From JAYYZW01 sp036339995 (GTDB lineage Bacteria; Pseudomonadota; Gammaproteobacteria; Ga0077536), in assembly GCA_036339995.1 (NCBI GenBank), contig JAYYZW010000102.1, positions 1-54,172 of the forward strand: a stretch of 54,172 nucleotides of DNA, in the 5' to 3' direction. Shown piece by piece: positions 18,561 through 27,359 of the stretch. Within the stretch, counting starts at the first letter, position 1. Each line of letters begins with the position of its first letter. The position numbers and the translations under genes are program-made. Under the pieces are notes generated by a model. It had not been told where the DNA came from, ran no database searches, and worked only from the letters and a program-made list of their open reading frames with translations.

Positions 18561-19415
18561 ATGGGGAACGGCGAGCTCGAAACCCTGGCCGAAGGTTTTG
18601 TTTTTCTCGAAGGGCCGCGCTGGCACGACGGCAAATTGTGGGTGTCGGATATGTGGGGGCACACCATTTACACGCTTACGGAGGCGGGCGAGCGCACGGT
18701 CATCGCAGAAATTCCGGAGCGCCCATCAGGCCTTAATTTTCTCCCGGATGGGACCCTCGTGGTGGTTTCAATGGCCGACCGTAAGCTCGTGAAAGTCGAT
18801 GGCAAAGGCGTGCTCTCGGACTATGCCGATCTGTCGTCGCTGGTGTCGGCGGATATCAATGACTCGATCGTCGACGGCGATGGCAATATCTACGTCGGTA
18901 ATTTCGGGTTCGATCTCATGAACGGCGCCGATCCGGCCCTCGCCAACTTGGTTCTGGTCACGCCGAAGCGCGCGATTCGGATCGCCGCGTCCGATATGAA
19001 TTTTCCGAATGGCACGGTCATTACCGGCGACGGTAAAACGCTGATCTGTGCCGAGACCTTCGGCAACGTGCTGACGGCATTCGACCGCGCGGGCGACGGC
19101 CGTCTGACGAACCGGCGCGTATGGGCCGACCTCGGCGAGCGGACACCGGACGGCATCTGCCTCGACCAGGAGGGTGCGATCTGGGTCGCCTGCTTCATGA
19201 GCGGTGAATTCATTCGCGTCATGGAGGGCGGGGACGTCTCTCATCGTATCGAAGTTCCGGGCAAGCGCGCGGTGGCCTGCAATCTGGGTGGCGCGGACGG
19301 CCGTACCCTGTTCGCGTTGACTTACGAAGGCGAAATCGAAGAGGTCGCGTCCGGCGCGAAGAAAGCTCGCGTTGAAACCTGCCGTGTCGAAGTGCCGGGG
19401 GCGGGTTCTCCTTGA
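18561..19415 (+). CDS. SMP-30/gluconolactonase/LRE family protein
   Basis: A 284-residue six-bladed beta-propeller hydrolase of the SMP-30/gluconolactonase family, which opens sugar or other lactones using a divalent metal. Recognisable segments are FLEGPRWHDGKLWVSDM (the N-terminal metal glutamate), SDINDSIVDGDGNIYVGNFGF-type blades (asparagine and aspartate metal ligands), and RTPDGICLDQEGAIWVACF with the C-terminal ligand aspartate. A strong GAGGAGGA site at 18548-18555 precedes the ATG at 18561. It is the last gene before a convergent transporter gene. The natural lactone is not predictable. Confidence 0.88.
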   Translation: MGNGELETLAEGFVFLEGPRWHDGKLWVSDMWGHTIYTLTEAGERTVIAEIPERPSGLNFLPDGTLVVVSMADRKLVKVDGKGVLSDYADLSSLVSADINDSIVDGDGNIYVGNFGFDLMNGADPALANLVLVTPKRAIRIAASDMNFPNGTVITGDGKTLICAETFGNVLTAFDRAGDGRLTNRRVWADLGERTPDGICLDQEGAIWVACFMSGEFIRVMEGGDVSHRIEVPGKRAVACNLGGADGRTLFALTYEGEIEEVASGAKKARVETCRVEVPGAGSP

Positions 19416-19485
19416 CTGCGGGATCGCATCGGCCGGCGAGCGGATCGGCGCGCGCCGCGGGACGGTAATGAGAATTCCGGGCTAC

Positions 19486-19523
19486 AAAAAAAGGTGACGG
19501 GCCGCGCGCCGTACGCGCGACCC
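19486..19523 (-). terminator. Rho-independent terminator (minus strand)
   Basis: On the minus strand a 10-bp GC-rich stem with a 5-base loop (19499-19523, GGGTCGCGCG ... CGCGCGGCCC, one G-U pair) is followed after six bases by a run of seven T (19492-19486). It lies just downstream of the PEP-CTERM-like tail and could end transcripts from the transporter gene. Confidence 0.65.
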
Positions 19524-19545
19524 ACCGGGACGATTCCGCGCTGGG

Positions 19546-19673
19546 TCAAACCCGTACGCGGAAGCGTTGCAGACCGATACCTGCCATACCGAGGACCATC
19601 AAGGCCAGGCTGCCGAGCTCGGGGACGCCGGCGACCACGCTAACACCGACGCCGGCAGGCCGATCTTGGCGGT
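19546..19673 (-). pseudogene. Orphan PEP-CTERM-like sorting tail (gene remnant)
   Basis: On the minus strand a frame ending at TGA 19546-19548 encodes VPELGSLALMVLGMAGIGLQ followed by the basic RFRVRV. This is the layout of a PEP-CTERM sorting signal: a proline-glutamate motif, a hydrophobic helix and an arginine-rich end. No start codon or mature domain precedes it; upstream it runs into the 3' end of the transporter gene in another frame. It is followed by a good terminator. I read it as the remaining C-terminus of a deleted surface protein. The 5' boundary is approximate. Confidence 0.5.
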
Positions 19674-19684
19674 CTGGGCGTGCC

Positions 19685-21388
19685 TCAACTATTGGCGGGT
19701 ATCTCGGACATGTGATGTTTTCGATGCACGGGCTTCATCAGGCCGTTGGCAATCAAGGCTAGAAACAGTAGAAAGGCCATCAGGTACATGGTCTGGTTGT
19801 ACAACCCCGAGGTCGGATCGGTGGTGCCGGGCGGCGCGATCTCCATGAGCTTCGAAATCGTGACGGTCTTGGCTGCCACGAGCTGCTCGAGCTGGTCGAC
19901 GCCGGCGCCGAAGCTCGCGCGAAACCGCTCGGGTTCGACGCGGGCTGAGAGATCCGACAGGGCTTTGGTGACGGCGTTCTCACGCAAGGTCGTAATCGCC
20001 AGCGGGCCGAGCACGCCGGCGGTGCTCCAGGCGGTCAATAAGCGTCCGTGGATGCCGCCGACATAACGGGTGCCGAAGATATCGGCGAGGTAGGCGGGGA
20101 TCGTCGCGAAACCGCCACCGTACATGGTGAAGATGAGCATCGTGGCCGCGTAGAAGCCTACCAGCCAGACCACAGCGGGGTTTACGCTGACCTGCTGCGC
20201 AAAATAGGGAATCGAGCAGTAGAGCAAGATCCCCAAGCCGAAAAAAATATGGTAGGTATTCTTCCGGCCCATGTAATCTGAAGCGCTCGCCCACAAAAAG
20301 CGCCCGATCATATTGAACAGGCTGATCATAAGAACGTAGGTTGCGGCAAACTCCAGATCGACGCTGCCGGGAAGGGTGGTCCCGAAGATCTCGGTCATCA
20401 TGGTCTTCGCCACCGCTAGCACGCCGATGCCGGCGGTCACGTTGAAACACAGTACGATCCAAAGCTGATAGAACTGCGGTGTTTTCAGCGCCTGGTTAAT
20501 GTCCACATCGTGGCGCGTGATCATTGCGGTGCGTTCTGCATCTTCACTCGGCGGTTTCCAACCCGCGGGCTTCCATCCGGCGGGTGGCAGGCGGTACGAA
20601 AAGGCGGCGATGAGCATGATCACGAAGTAGATGCCGCCCAGAGTGAAGAACGTCTGCGCGGCGCCGACCGTACCGGAATCGACGAGGTATACGCCCGAAG
20701 GGCCTTCGACAATCATATTCGCCGCGTCGTTGGTGCCGACGACGACGACTTCACGAAGCTGGCCGCCGACTTCGGCCATGCGCCGCCCGGCATCAGTGAC
20801 GAGGCTCAGGGAATCGACGGTTCCGAGATACTGCGGGGCTTCGTAGTAGAGGCGCAGAAAGCCGTCGATCATCGGCTTGCCGAGCATCGCACCGCCGCCG
20901 AAGCCCATGATAGCAATGCCGGTGGCCATGCCGCGCCGGTCCGGAAACCAGCGGATCAAGGTGCCGACCGGGGAGACATATCCGAGACCCAGACCGCAGC
21001 CGCCGATCACCCCGTAGCCCAGATAGATCAGCCACAATTGACCCGTAACGATCCCGGTGCCACCGACGATGAAACCGCCGCCCCAGCAACACGCGGACAC
21101 GACGCCGACCATACGCGGACCGACCTGTTCGAGCCACTTACCCGCGATCGCCGCCGACAAACCGAGAAAGACGATCGCCACGGTGAAGATCCAGACAACG
21201 CTCTTTAGGGACCAGTCGTCTGCAGCGCTGGTTACGACGCCGATTCGTTTGGTCAAGGCGGGGTTGAACAGGCTCCAGGCGTAGACCGAACCAATGCACA
21301 AGTGAATACCCAGCGCCGCGGGCGCAATCAGCCAGCGATTGAAGCCGGGTTTCGCGATGATACGCGCTTTGGACAACAGTCCGGTCAT
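19685..21388 (-). CDS. OFA (oxalate/formate antiporter) family MFS transporter
   Basis: A 567-residue major facilitator protein with about twelve membrane helices. The start RWLIAPAALGIHLCIGSVYAWSLFNPAL is diagnostic of the OFA family, and the first half carries GYGVIGGCGLGLGYVSPVGTLIRWFPDRRG. A large hydrophilic insert of about 100 residues lies between the two six-helix halves, containing a small PAGWKPAGWKPPSE repeat, as in the longer OFA subgroup found near metabolic genes. The start at 21388 has GGGAGGA upstream; the frame extends a little further. Family members exchange small carboxylates such as oxalate, formate or pyruvate; the substrate here is unknown. Confidence 0.87.
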   Translation of the reverse strand: MTGLLSKARIIAKPGFNRWLIAPAALGIHLCIGSVYAWSLFNPALTKRIGVVTSAADDWSLKSVVWIFTVAIVFLGLSAAIAGKWLEQVGPRMVGVVSACCWGGGFIVGGTGIVTGQLWLIYLGYGVIGGCGLGLGYVSPVGTLIRWFPDRRGMATGIAIMGFGGGAMLGKPMIDGFLRLYYEAPQYLGTVDSLSLVTDAGRRMAEVGGQLREVVVVGTNDAANMIVEGPSGVYLVDSGTVGAAQTFFTLGGIYFVIMLIAAFSYRLPPAGWKPAGWKPPSEDAERTAMITRHDVDINQALKTPQFYQLWIVLCFNVTAGIGVLAVAKTMMTEIFGTTLPGSVDLEFAATYVLMISLFNMIGRFLWASASDYMGRKNTYHIFFGLGILLYCSIPYFAQQVSVNPAVVWLVGFYAATMLIFTMYGGGFATIPAYLADIFGTRYVGGIHGRLLTAWSTAGVLGPLAITTLRENAVTKALSDLSARVEPERFRASFGAGVDQLEQLVAAKTVTISKLMEIAPPGTTDPTSGLYNQTMYLMAFLLFLALIANGLMKPVHRKHHMSEIPANS

Positions 21389-21544
21389 TGAGGAGTCCTC
21401 CCTTATTCGCAATCTTCGACGCCCTGTGTGTAGCGCAGGGTCAGCGAAACGGGGCGAGAGTCACTAAACCAGCGCGACAAGTCAAGCCGTCTGGCGTCTA
21501 TACGGTCCTCCAAATGGTTGTTCCGATTTACGATAGAGATTTCA

Positions 21545-21607
21545 ATTCGCCCGCAAGCGGGCTCCTACGTTACGAGAGTCACCGTAGGAGCCCGCTTGCG
21601 GGCGAAT
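21545..21607. repeat. REP pair 2 (inverted REP palindromes)
   Basis: Two perfect units face each other: 21545-21568 ending CTCCTAC and 21584-21607 beginning GTAGGAG. They are exact inverse copies over 24 bases and form the compact centre of a cruciform with a 15-base spacer. They lie in the 327-base gap upstream of the transporter gene; the rest of that gap (21389-21715) shows no gene. Confidence 0.92.
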
Positions 21608-21715
21608 GACAATTACGCTTACGAGCAAGAAAACGTCTTATCATTCGGAAAACCCAATTTAAAACCCAGGTCGAAACCGAACAGTCTCGATCCAATCGGA
21701 CGATTTCGTATGGTC

Positions 21716-22270
21716 CTATTTTTCAGTCAGAAGCCCAGATATGGCATGTTGAATTCGCCGCGCCTGCGAATCCCCGATATGAGTTTCCCCGACGAACACC
21801 TTACGCACTGCGCCTTGCTTGTCGATCAGGTAAAACGCCGGCCAGTATCGATTACCCATTGCACGCCAGTATGAAAAATCATTGTCGATCATGACGGGAT
21901 GGGTGAGTTCGAATTCGGCTACCTTGGCGCGCACGTTTTCAAGCTTGCGTTCGTGATCGAATTCAGGCGTATGGACGCCGATCAGCGTGAAGGGGTCGGC
22001 CTTGAACCGTTCCTCGAGCGCTTTCAGCCAGGGTATCGAGCGATAGCAGTTCCAGCAATCAAACGTCCAGAAATCGACCAGAACAACCTGGCCCTGGAGA
22101 TCGGTAAGCGTGAGCGGCGCGCTGTTCAACCACGCGCCGGGCTCGGTTTGGGTGAATTCGGGCGCCGGGATCCCGATCTGTTTGCCGAGCTCGCGTGCTC
22201 CGGTCGCGGCCACGATCGCGGCTGTGAGGCTGAAAAGGCCGACAACGGTGACAACGCGAAGGGCATTCAT
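21716..22270 (-). CDS. TlpA-like thioredoxin-fold protein
   Basis: A 184-residue protein with an N-terminal hydrophobic segment (residues 4-22, likely export signal or anchor) and a thioredoxin-like domain of the TlpA/AhpC-TSA type. The redox pair is in FWTFDCWNCYRS (C72 and C75), followed by HTPEFDHERKLENV and the cis-proline region RYWPAFYLIDKQG. The long HxPEFxxE form is typical of periplasmic redoxins related to DipZ/NHL proteins. It may reduce or isomerise exported cysteines. The ATG at 22270 gives the signal; an upstream ATG at 22294 exists. Confidence 0.83.
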   Translation of the reverse strand: MNALRVVTVVGLFSLTAAIVAATGARELGKQIGIPAPEFTQTEPGAWLNSAPLTLTDLQGQVVLVDFWTFDCWNCYRSIPWLKALEERFKADPFTLIGVHTPEFDHERKLENVRAKVAEFELTHPVMIDNDFSYWRAMGNRYWPAFYLIDKQGAVRKVFVGETHIGDSQARRIQHAISGLLTEK

Positions 22271-22367
22271 TTTTGGCAGCGAGCGGACGAGCATTGCGAC
22301 CTTGGACCAGTAGCCGCAAAAGAGGTTCAGCCGGCGACGGACACGACCCTAGCGAACCGGTTTCGCC

Positions 22368-22920
22368 TCAAGCGGCCTTGTCATCCAGCTCCTGGCTCAA
22401 GGCGTTACAAACCGCTTCGAATTCGAACTCGACGATACCCAAGCTAGCAAGCGAGCCCATCGCATTGTCATTACGTCCAAAGTCTTCGAGTTCCTCGCAC
22501 AATTCGGCGAGCCGGGACGCACCGAGGTTGGCGCTGGCAGATTTCAGACTGTGCGCGGACGCACGCATCAATTCTCCATTTCCGGTGACGGCGGCTTCCT
22601 GAAGTTTTTTCCAGAAGTTTCGGTGAATTGGTGAGATACATGCCGATGATTTTGGCGAGTATTGCATTCGATCCGTCCCTCTGCAGCGCGCGAATATTGT
22701 TCAATGCGGCATGGTCGAGATCCGCCAGTACATCGGCGCTCGAGTTTTCGCGTACCGGCAACGCGGATTTCTTTTGTTCGCGCTGTTTCGCGAGATGTGT
22801 CATCTCGGCGTCGACCGTCATCCAGCGTTTGACAATCTTGGCGAGCTGCTCCCGGCTAAACGGTTTGCTCCATCGTTTCACGCGTGCTTGGACGCAGTAC
22901 GACCGTTCAGATCGGCTTGG
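22368..22920 (-). pseudogene. Broken REC/Hpt phosphorelay gene (frameshifted remnant)
   Basis: On the minus strand, one frame reads KRWSKPFSREQLAKIVKRWM, the end of a response-regulator receiver domain, then LDHAALNNIRALQRDGSNAI, the start of an Hpt domain. The Hpt continues in another frame as LQEAAVTGNGELMRASAHSLKSASANLGA, with the phospho-accepting histidine in AHSLKSASANLG. The frame change falls at a run of six A (GGAAAAAACTT on the coding strand, about 22604-22612); five A would restore one frame. The receiver domain upstream of KPF is degraded or missing. This looks like the C-terminus of a hybrid sensor kinase. A sequencing error could explain the frameshift but not the missing receiver. 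Confidence 0.6.
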
Positions 22921-23110
22921 GGCATCTCCGAATCGGTTCCAGTTCTCCTTTATCGGCCGGAGATTTCCAGGCTTTATGGACTTGTGGAGGGTCCTTGCGT
23001 GATGTGCCTGGCAGTGACGAGCGTGTACACTTGTCGACCGCAACCGCTAGAGGGAAACGAGCGATTGCAAGCGCCGTTGTCCGCGGTGGCGACCATAATC
23101 GGGGGGACCT

Positions 23111-24268
23111 ATGCAATCCAGCCAAGATCGAATCCTGACCACGCACGTCGGCAGTCTGCCGAGAACTCGTGAGCTTTCGGATCTTCTAATCGCGGCCGAG
23201 GACGGGCGGCCCGTGGATGAGGCGCGGCTCGATCAACTCTCCGATGAGGGTGTCAATCACAGCGTCCGCAAACAGATCGATGTGCGCCTCGACGTCATCA
23301 ACGACGGCGAACAACCGCGGGTTGGGTTCCAAACTTATGTCGGGCAACGACTCGAAGGCTTCGGCGGAGTCAGCGCGCGCGATCCGTTTACCGATTTCGC
23401 GAATTACCCAGATTTTTCAGAAATCTGGTTTAACCGCGGCATGATGATGTCTAAGGTATTCGATGCGCCTGCGGCGGACGCCGAAGTCCGGTATACCGAT
23501 CTGGATCCGGCAAAACGCGAGTGCAACATGTTCGACGCTGCGCTCGCTGAAGTGAGTGGAGAATATGTCGAAGCGTTCATGACCGCCGCATGCCCTGGCA
23601 TCGTGTGCACTACGATGGGTAACCAGTATTACGAATCTCACGAAGCTTACGTTCGCGCCGTGGGACGAGAAATGAAGAAGGAATATGAATTGATCCACGA
23701 CCGGGGCTACGTGCTGCAACTGGATTGCCCAGATCTCGCGATGGAATGGCATGGGATGTTTCAACACGACACACTGAAGGGCTTTCAAGACGCCATTGCC
23801 ATCCACATCGAGGCGATCAACGAAGCTTGTGAGAATATTCCACCTGATCGCATCCGTTTACATATATGTTGGGGCAACTACGACGGGCCGCACGACCGCG
23901 ATGTGCCGCTCGCCGACATCTTTCCGATTATCCGGGAAGCCAGGGTCGGTGCTTTTTCGATCGAATTTGCGAATCCCCGCCACCAGCACGAATACGCTGC
24001 GCTCAAGGAATGCCCCCTGCCGCCGGACACCCTGCTCATACCCGGCGTGATCGACTCCACCGTCAATTACATCGAGCATCCACAGGTCATTTGCAACCGA
24101 ATCCTCGAAGCGGTCGATGCCGTCGGGGACAAAGAGCAGGTGATCGCAGGCGCGGACTGCGGATTCGGCACATTTGCCGGTTGGGAGATGGTGGCCCAAT
24201 CGGTGGTGTGGAAGAAGTTCGAATCCCTGGCCGAGGGCGCGCGCCTGGCGAGTGCCAGACTCTGGTAA
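23111..24268 (+). CDS. MetE-like cobalamin-independent methyltransferase (C-terminal domain type)
   Basis: A 385-residue zinc methyltransferase equivalent to the C-terminal catalytic barrel of MetE and lacking the N-terminal barrel. It opens with the folate-site strand TTHVGSLPRTREL. Zinc-site segments are RLHICWGNYDGPHD (His, Cys), the glutamate after FSIEFANPRH, and the late cysteine in GADCGFGTFAG. Short MetE-like proteins of this kind transfer methyl groups to homocysteine or other thiols, or act in catabolic demethylation. The ATG at 23111 is preceded by GGGGGGACC. It is followed 70 bases on by the DUF485-ActP pair. Confidence 0.85.
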   Translation: MQSSQDRILTTHVGSLPRTRELSDLLIAAEDGRPVDEARLDQLSDEGVNHSVRKQIDVRLDVINDGEQPRVGFQTYVGQRLEGFGGVSARDPFTDFANYPDFSEIWFNRGMMMSKVFDAPAADAEVRYTDLDPAKRECNMFDAALAEVSGEYVEAFMTAACPGIVCTTMGNQYYESHEAYVRAVGREMKKEYELIHDRGYVLQLDCPDLAMEWHGMFQHDTLKGFQDAIAIHIEAINEACENIPPDRIRLHICWGNYDGPHDRDVPLADIFPIIREARVGAFSIEFANPRHQHEYAALKECPLPPDTLLIPGVIDSTVNYIEHPQVICNRILEAVDAVGDKEQVIAGADCGFGTFAGWEMVAQSVVWKKFESLAEGARLASARLW

Positions 24269-24338
24269 CAAAGCCGCACTAGCGATACGCATTGCGCACC
24301 CGAACCCGCTACCGTTTCGGGCGAATCGCCGGCTCACG

Positions 24339-24656
24339 ATGATGGACGACCTCTACGAGAAGATCTTCGAGGACGCGGAGTTCCAGGCTTTGCAGCGCCG
24401 GCGTAGCCGCTTCAGTTGGACGCTGGCGGCGATCATGTTGACGGCCTACTACGCGTTCATCGGGGTGATCGCCTTCGCACCCCGGGTTTTCGCAATCTCC
24501 CTCGGACCGAATACGGTGATTACCTGGGGCATCCCTGCGGGCGTATCGATCATCGTGCTCGGTTTCATCCTCACCGCAATCTACGTGCATCGCGCTAACA
24601 GCGAATTCGATCGCGATAACAAAGCCATCATCAAGCGTCTGGAGCGCAGCCGCTGA
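24339..24656 (+). CDS. DUF485 (YjcH-like) membrane protein
   Basis: A 105-residue protein with two hydrophobic segments (WTLAAIMLTAYYAFIGVIAF and GVSIIVLGFILTAIYVH) after a charged N-terminus (DLYEKIFEDAEFQALQRRRS), matching DUF485. Its stop is 4 bases before the symporter gene, the classic arrangement of yjcH with actP. It probably assists or regulates the transporter in the inner membrane. The frame begins upstream at 24174, but the ATG at 24339 gives the family N-terminus. Confidence 0.88.
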   Translation: MMDDLYEKIFEDAEFQALQRRRSRFSWTLAAIMLTAYYAFIGVIAFAPRVFAISLGPNTVITWGIPAGVSIIVLGFILTAIYVHRANSEFDRDNKAIIKRLERSR

Positions 24657-24660
24657 TCCC

Positions 24661-26328
24661 GTGGCCTTCGGTATGAAGACAGCCGTCATCGCGGCCGTGC
24701 TGGCCTTGTCGACCCCTGCGGCCGCCGCAGGCGCCGAGAAACTCGAAGTGGGTGCCGGCGAGGTGAACTTTACCGCGATCGCGATGTTCCTCGTCTTCGT
24801 CCTTGCCACGCTTGGGATCACCTGGCGGGCCGCTAGGCGTACCCGCACGACAAAGGATTACTATGCCGCGGGAAGCACCATTACGGGGACGCAGAACGGA
24901 TTTGCGATCGCCGGAGACTACATGTCGGCGGCCTCGTTTCTCGGTATGTCGGGACTGGTCTACACCAGCGGTTTCGATGGCCTGATCTACGCTGTCGGGG
25001 CGCTTGCCGGCTGGCCGATCGTGCTTTTTCTGCTCGCCGAGCGCTTGCGGAACCTCGGCAAATACACGTTCGCGGACGTCGTGAGTTACAGGCTCAGCGC
25101 GAAACCAATTCGAATACTCTCGGCCTGCGGCACGCTTGCGGTCGTCATCCTTTATCTCATCGCGCAACTTGTGGGTGCGGGCACCCTCATCCAGATTCTG
25201 TTCGGTCTGCCATACCACGCGGCCGTTCTACTTGTCGGCGTATTGATGGTGGTCTACGTCAGTTTTGGCGGCATGATCGCGACGACCTGGGTGCAGATCA
25301 TCAAGGCGACCCTGCTGCTGTTCGGCGCGACTGTACTCGCTTTGTTGGTGTTGTCACGCTTTGATTTTTCGCTCGAAGCGATATTCGCCCAAGCGATCGA
25401 TGTTCATGCGATTGGTCGCGATGCCTTGCGTCCCGGGGGGCTGGTGCCGGATCCTGTCTCGGCCATTTCCCTCGGCGTCGCGTTGATGTTCGGTACCGCC
25501 GGCCTGCCGCACATATTGATGCGTTTTTTTACCGTTCCCGATGCACGCGAAGCGCGCAAATCGGTCTTCGTTGCCACGGGACTCATCGGGTACTTTTATC
25601 TGCTCACGTTCATCCTTGGATTCGGGGCGGTTGTCCTAGTATCACAGAACCCGGCATACCTCGCGGCGACGGGTGACGCCTTGCGTGGCGGTGACAACAT
25701 GGCGGCCATTCACCTCGCGCATGCAACGGCGGGAGATTTTTTCCTGGGCTTCATCTCAGCCGTTGCCTTTGCGACCATCCTTGCAGTCGTCGCCGGCCTG
25801 ACTCTTTCCGGGGCTTCAGCGATCTCCCACGACCTATACGCAAACGTCATCCGCGAGGGCCGAGCGACGGACAGAGAAATCGTAGGTGTATCACGCGTCG
25901 CGTCAATGGGATTGGGATTGATCGCCGTATTTCTGGGGATCGCCTTTCAGGGGCAAAACGTCGCCTACATGGTACTGCTCGCTTTCGCCGTCGCTGCGAG
26001 CGTCAATTTCCCCATTCTCTTTCTGTCCATGTACTGGCGGAGGCTGACGACGCTCGGCGCCGTACTGGGCGGGTCGGTGGGCCTCGTCACCGCCACGGCC
26101 TGTGTCGTACTGGGGCCCATGGTCTGGGTCGAGATCCTGGGCAATGCGGAGGCGATCTTTCCCTACAAGTACCCGGCACTGTTCTCGATGACGGCCGCGA
26201 TCGTAGTGATCGTCGCCGCGTCCTTGCTCGACCGCAGCCAGCGGGCAATTAAAGAGTCGGCGGCGTTCGACAAGCAGTATGTTCGTTCCATGACAGGTAT
26301 GGGGGCCGACGGCGCGGTGGCGCACTAA
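24661..26328 (+). CDS. actP: Acetate-type cation symporter, ActP-like (SSS family)
   Basis: A solute:sodium symporter of 555 residues (or 551 from the ATG at 24673), with an N-terminal signal-like segment and about thirteen membrane helices. The first helices contain TKDYYAAGSTITGTQNGFAIAGDYMSAASFLGMSGL, strongly typical of ActP, and TVPDAREARKSVFVATGLIG in the core. ActP imports acetate and other short monocarboxylates. Coupling to the DUF485 gene supports this. Which short acid is taken up here is not established. Confidence 0.88.
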   Translation: MAFGMKTAVIAAVLALSTPAAAAGAEKLEVGAGEVNFTAIAMFLVFVLATLGITWRAARRTRTTKDYYAAGSTITGTQNGFAIAGDYMSAASFLGMSGLVYTSGFDGLIYAVGALAGWPIVLFLLAERLRNLGKYTFADVVSYRLSAKPIRILSACGTLAVVILYLIAQLVGAGTLIQILFGLPYHAAVLLVGVLMVVYVSFGGMIATTWVQIIKATLLLFGATVLALLVLSRFDFSLEAIFAQAIDVHAIGRDALRPGGLVPDPVSAISLGVALMFGTAGLPHILMRFFTVPDAREARKSVFVATGLIGYFYLLTFILGFGAVVLVSQNPAYLAATGDALRGGDNMAAIHLAHATAGDFFLGFISAVAFATILAVVAGLTLSGASAISHDLYANVIREGRATDREIVGVSRVASMGLGLIAVFLGIAFQGQNVAYMVLLAFAVAASVNFPILFLSMYWRRLTTLGAVLGGSVGLVTATACVVLGPMVWVEILGNAEAIFPYKYPALFSMTAAIVVIVAASLLDRSQRAIKESAAFDKQYVRSMTGMGADGAVAH

Positions 26329-26420
26329 TGCGGTGTAGCGAACGGTATTGAGCGTGGCCGTCTCCACTTCAATTCAGGGACCCGAATTTTCGGATAACAT
26401 ACGCCTTCTTTTCCACCTAC

Positions 26421-26497
26421 GCGCCCATAGCTCAGCTGGATAGAGTACCTGGCTTCGAACCAGGTGGTCGGGGGTTCGAGTCCCTCTGGGCGCGCCA
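26421..26497 (+). tRNA. tRNA-Arg (anticodon TCG)
   Basis: A 77-base tRNA with CCA encoded. Acceptor GCGCCCA pairs with TGGGCGC, the D arm is AGCTCAGCTGGATAGAG, the anticodon stem CCTGG/CCAGG encloses the loop CTTCGAA (anticodon TCG, reading CGA), and the T arm is GGGGGTTCGAGTCCCTC. It is closely related to the tRNA-Arg at 53746. A short inverted repeat GTGACTTA / TAAGTCAC lies at 26506-26560. Confidence 0.97.
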
Positions 26498-26590
26498 ATA
26501 TTTCAGTGACTTAGGATCGGATTTGGTTCTAAGCCGAATCACAAGTTACCAATAAGTCACCATTAGAACTCGCCATTTCGTTGGCCCTAA

Positions 26591-26725
26591 TCAGGCCACC
26601 TCCGCATTCGCGTTTATTTGCTCGACCACCTCGACCACCTCCTTCGCCCGGTCGCCGAACATGCCAGCAACGCCTTGATCATGGTAGTTACTGAAAGGCG
26701 TTTCAAATAGAATTCGAGATTCGAT
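26591..26725 (-). pseudogene. Possible C-terminal remnant of a type I restriction R subunit (hsdR)
   Basis: A minus-strand frame ending at TGA 26591 encodes ESRILFETPFSNYHDQG and then GVAGMFGDRAKEVVEVVEQI before NANAEVA. Its layout, ETPF - aromatic/His - G - G(M/V)F - acidic helix ending in INANA, resembles the extreme C-terminus of HsdR. The upstream part of the frame is unrelated and no helicase or nuclease sequence follows. It lies about 95 bases from the tRNA-Arg 3' end. The match is from memory of the family pattern, so it is tentative. Confidence 0.35.
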
Positions 26726-27026
26726 CGTAACGTTTTTGACGACCCTGATCGAAACGACGTGCATGTCCGCTATGCGAGGGAAAGCAGCCGCACTATGCCG
26801 CACTGCAATAGGCGGCTATCTACTTACCAAGGATACGAATACGTTGCCGTTGCCTCCTGGGGGGGGAACAAGTGCTGGCTTTGTTGCGTCAATCTATGAA
26901 CGCCATTGCCCGGAACGCCCAAATGGCAGTAGGTGGAAGTTGGGGGAAACGAGGATGCAATCGAGGAGCCAATTCTTCGTACGGGAGTCGGACGTGCGTG
27001 GATTATAGGACGGCTCGTACGCTCTC
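26726..27026. other. Gene-free stretch, possible decayed mobile-element DNA
   Basis: No gene is supported in these roughly 300 bases; the short frames here match nothing I know. The string GGCTTTGTTGCGTCAATC at 26877-26894 resembles the terminal repeat of IS903-group elements, but no partner terminus or transposase is present. Together with the restriction-gene-like tail, it suggests a decayed insertion next to the tRNA. Confidence 0.3.
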
Positions 27027-27359
27027 CTAGCGGCCCCTCCAGGTTGTGCCATCGAGCTGCATTTCTTGCACCGGCACGAGCCGTTCGGAAGCATAGCCGT
27101 CGACCACCTGCGGTTGCTTATACCATTCCACCGCTGTGTACACTTCGATCAAAGAGAAGGTCAAGTAGAGCAGACGCAGTTCTCTTTCGGGCAGCTTGCC
27201 TAACTCAAACGTATCCAAATGTTTCAAGATGGAAGCATCGACTTTTTTGGTAATGATCCAGGCGATTATCACGGTGGTCAATGTAGCGAGGATACGCCAC
27301 GAGAAGGCCTTCAGCAGGCTCCGTAAGCGGGATTCCCGGTCGTACGTTACTGTGTTCAT
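27027..27359 (-). CDS. DUF2061-like membrane protein linked to sulfate assimilation
   Basis: A 110-residue protein with the DUF2061 opening (RSLLKAFSWRILATLTTVIIAWIITKKV, split here as residues about 8-35), an intervening charged loop of about 30 residues, and a second hydrophobic stretch LLYLTFSLIEVYTAVEWYK. DUF2061 proteins are often found next to cysteine or sulfate genes. The start overlaps the cysNC stop (TGATG), so translation is coupled. The loop and C-terminal tail make it longer than the usual DUF2061 unit. It may assist sulfate handling in the membrane; that is inference. Confidence 0.65.
   Translation of the reverse strand: MNTVTYDRESRLRSLLKAFSWRILATLTTVIIAWIITKKVDASILKHLDTFELGKLPERELRLLYLTFSLIEVYTAVEWYKQPQVVDGYASERLVPVQEMQLDGTTWRGR

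Noticed and set aside
26877..26902. Insertion sequence of the IS903 group
   Set aside because: Only one imperfect terminus-like string, no second end and no transposase; kept only as a hint.
26736..27008. Open frame of 90 codons after tRNA-Arg(UCG)
   Set aside because: No ribosome-binding site and composition unlike a gene; overlaps the decayed region.
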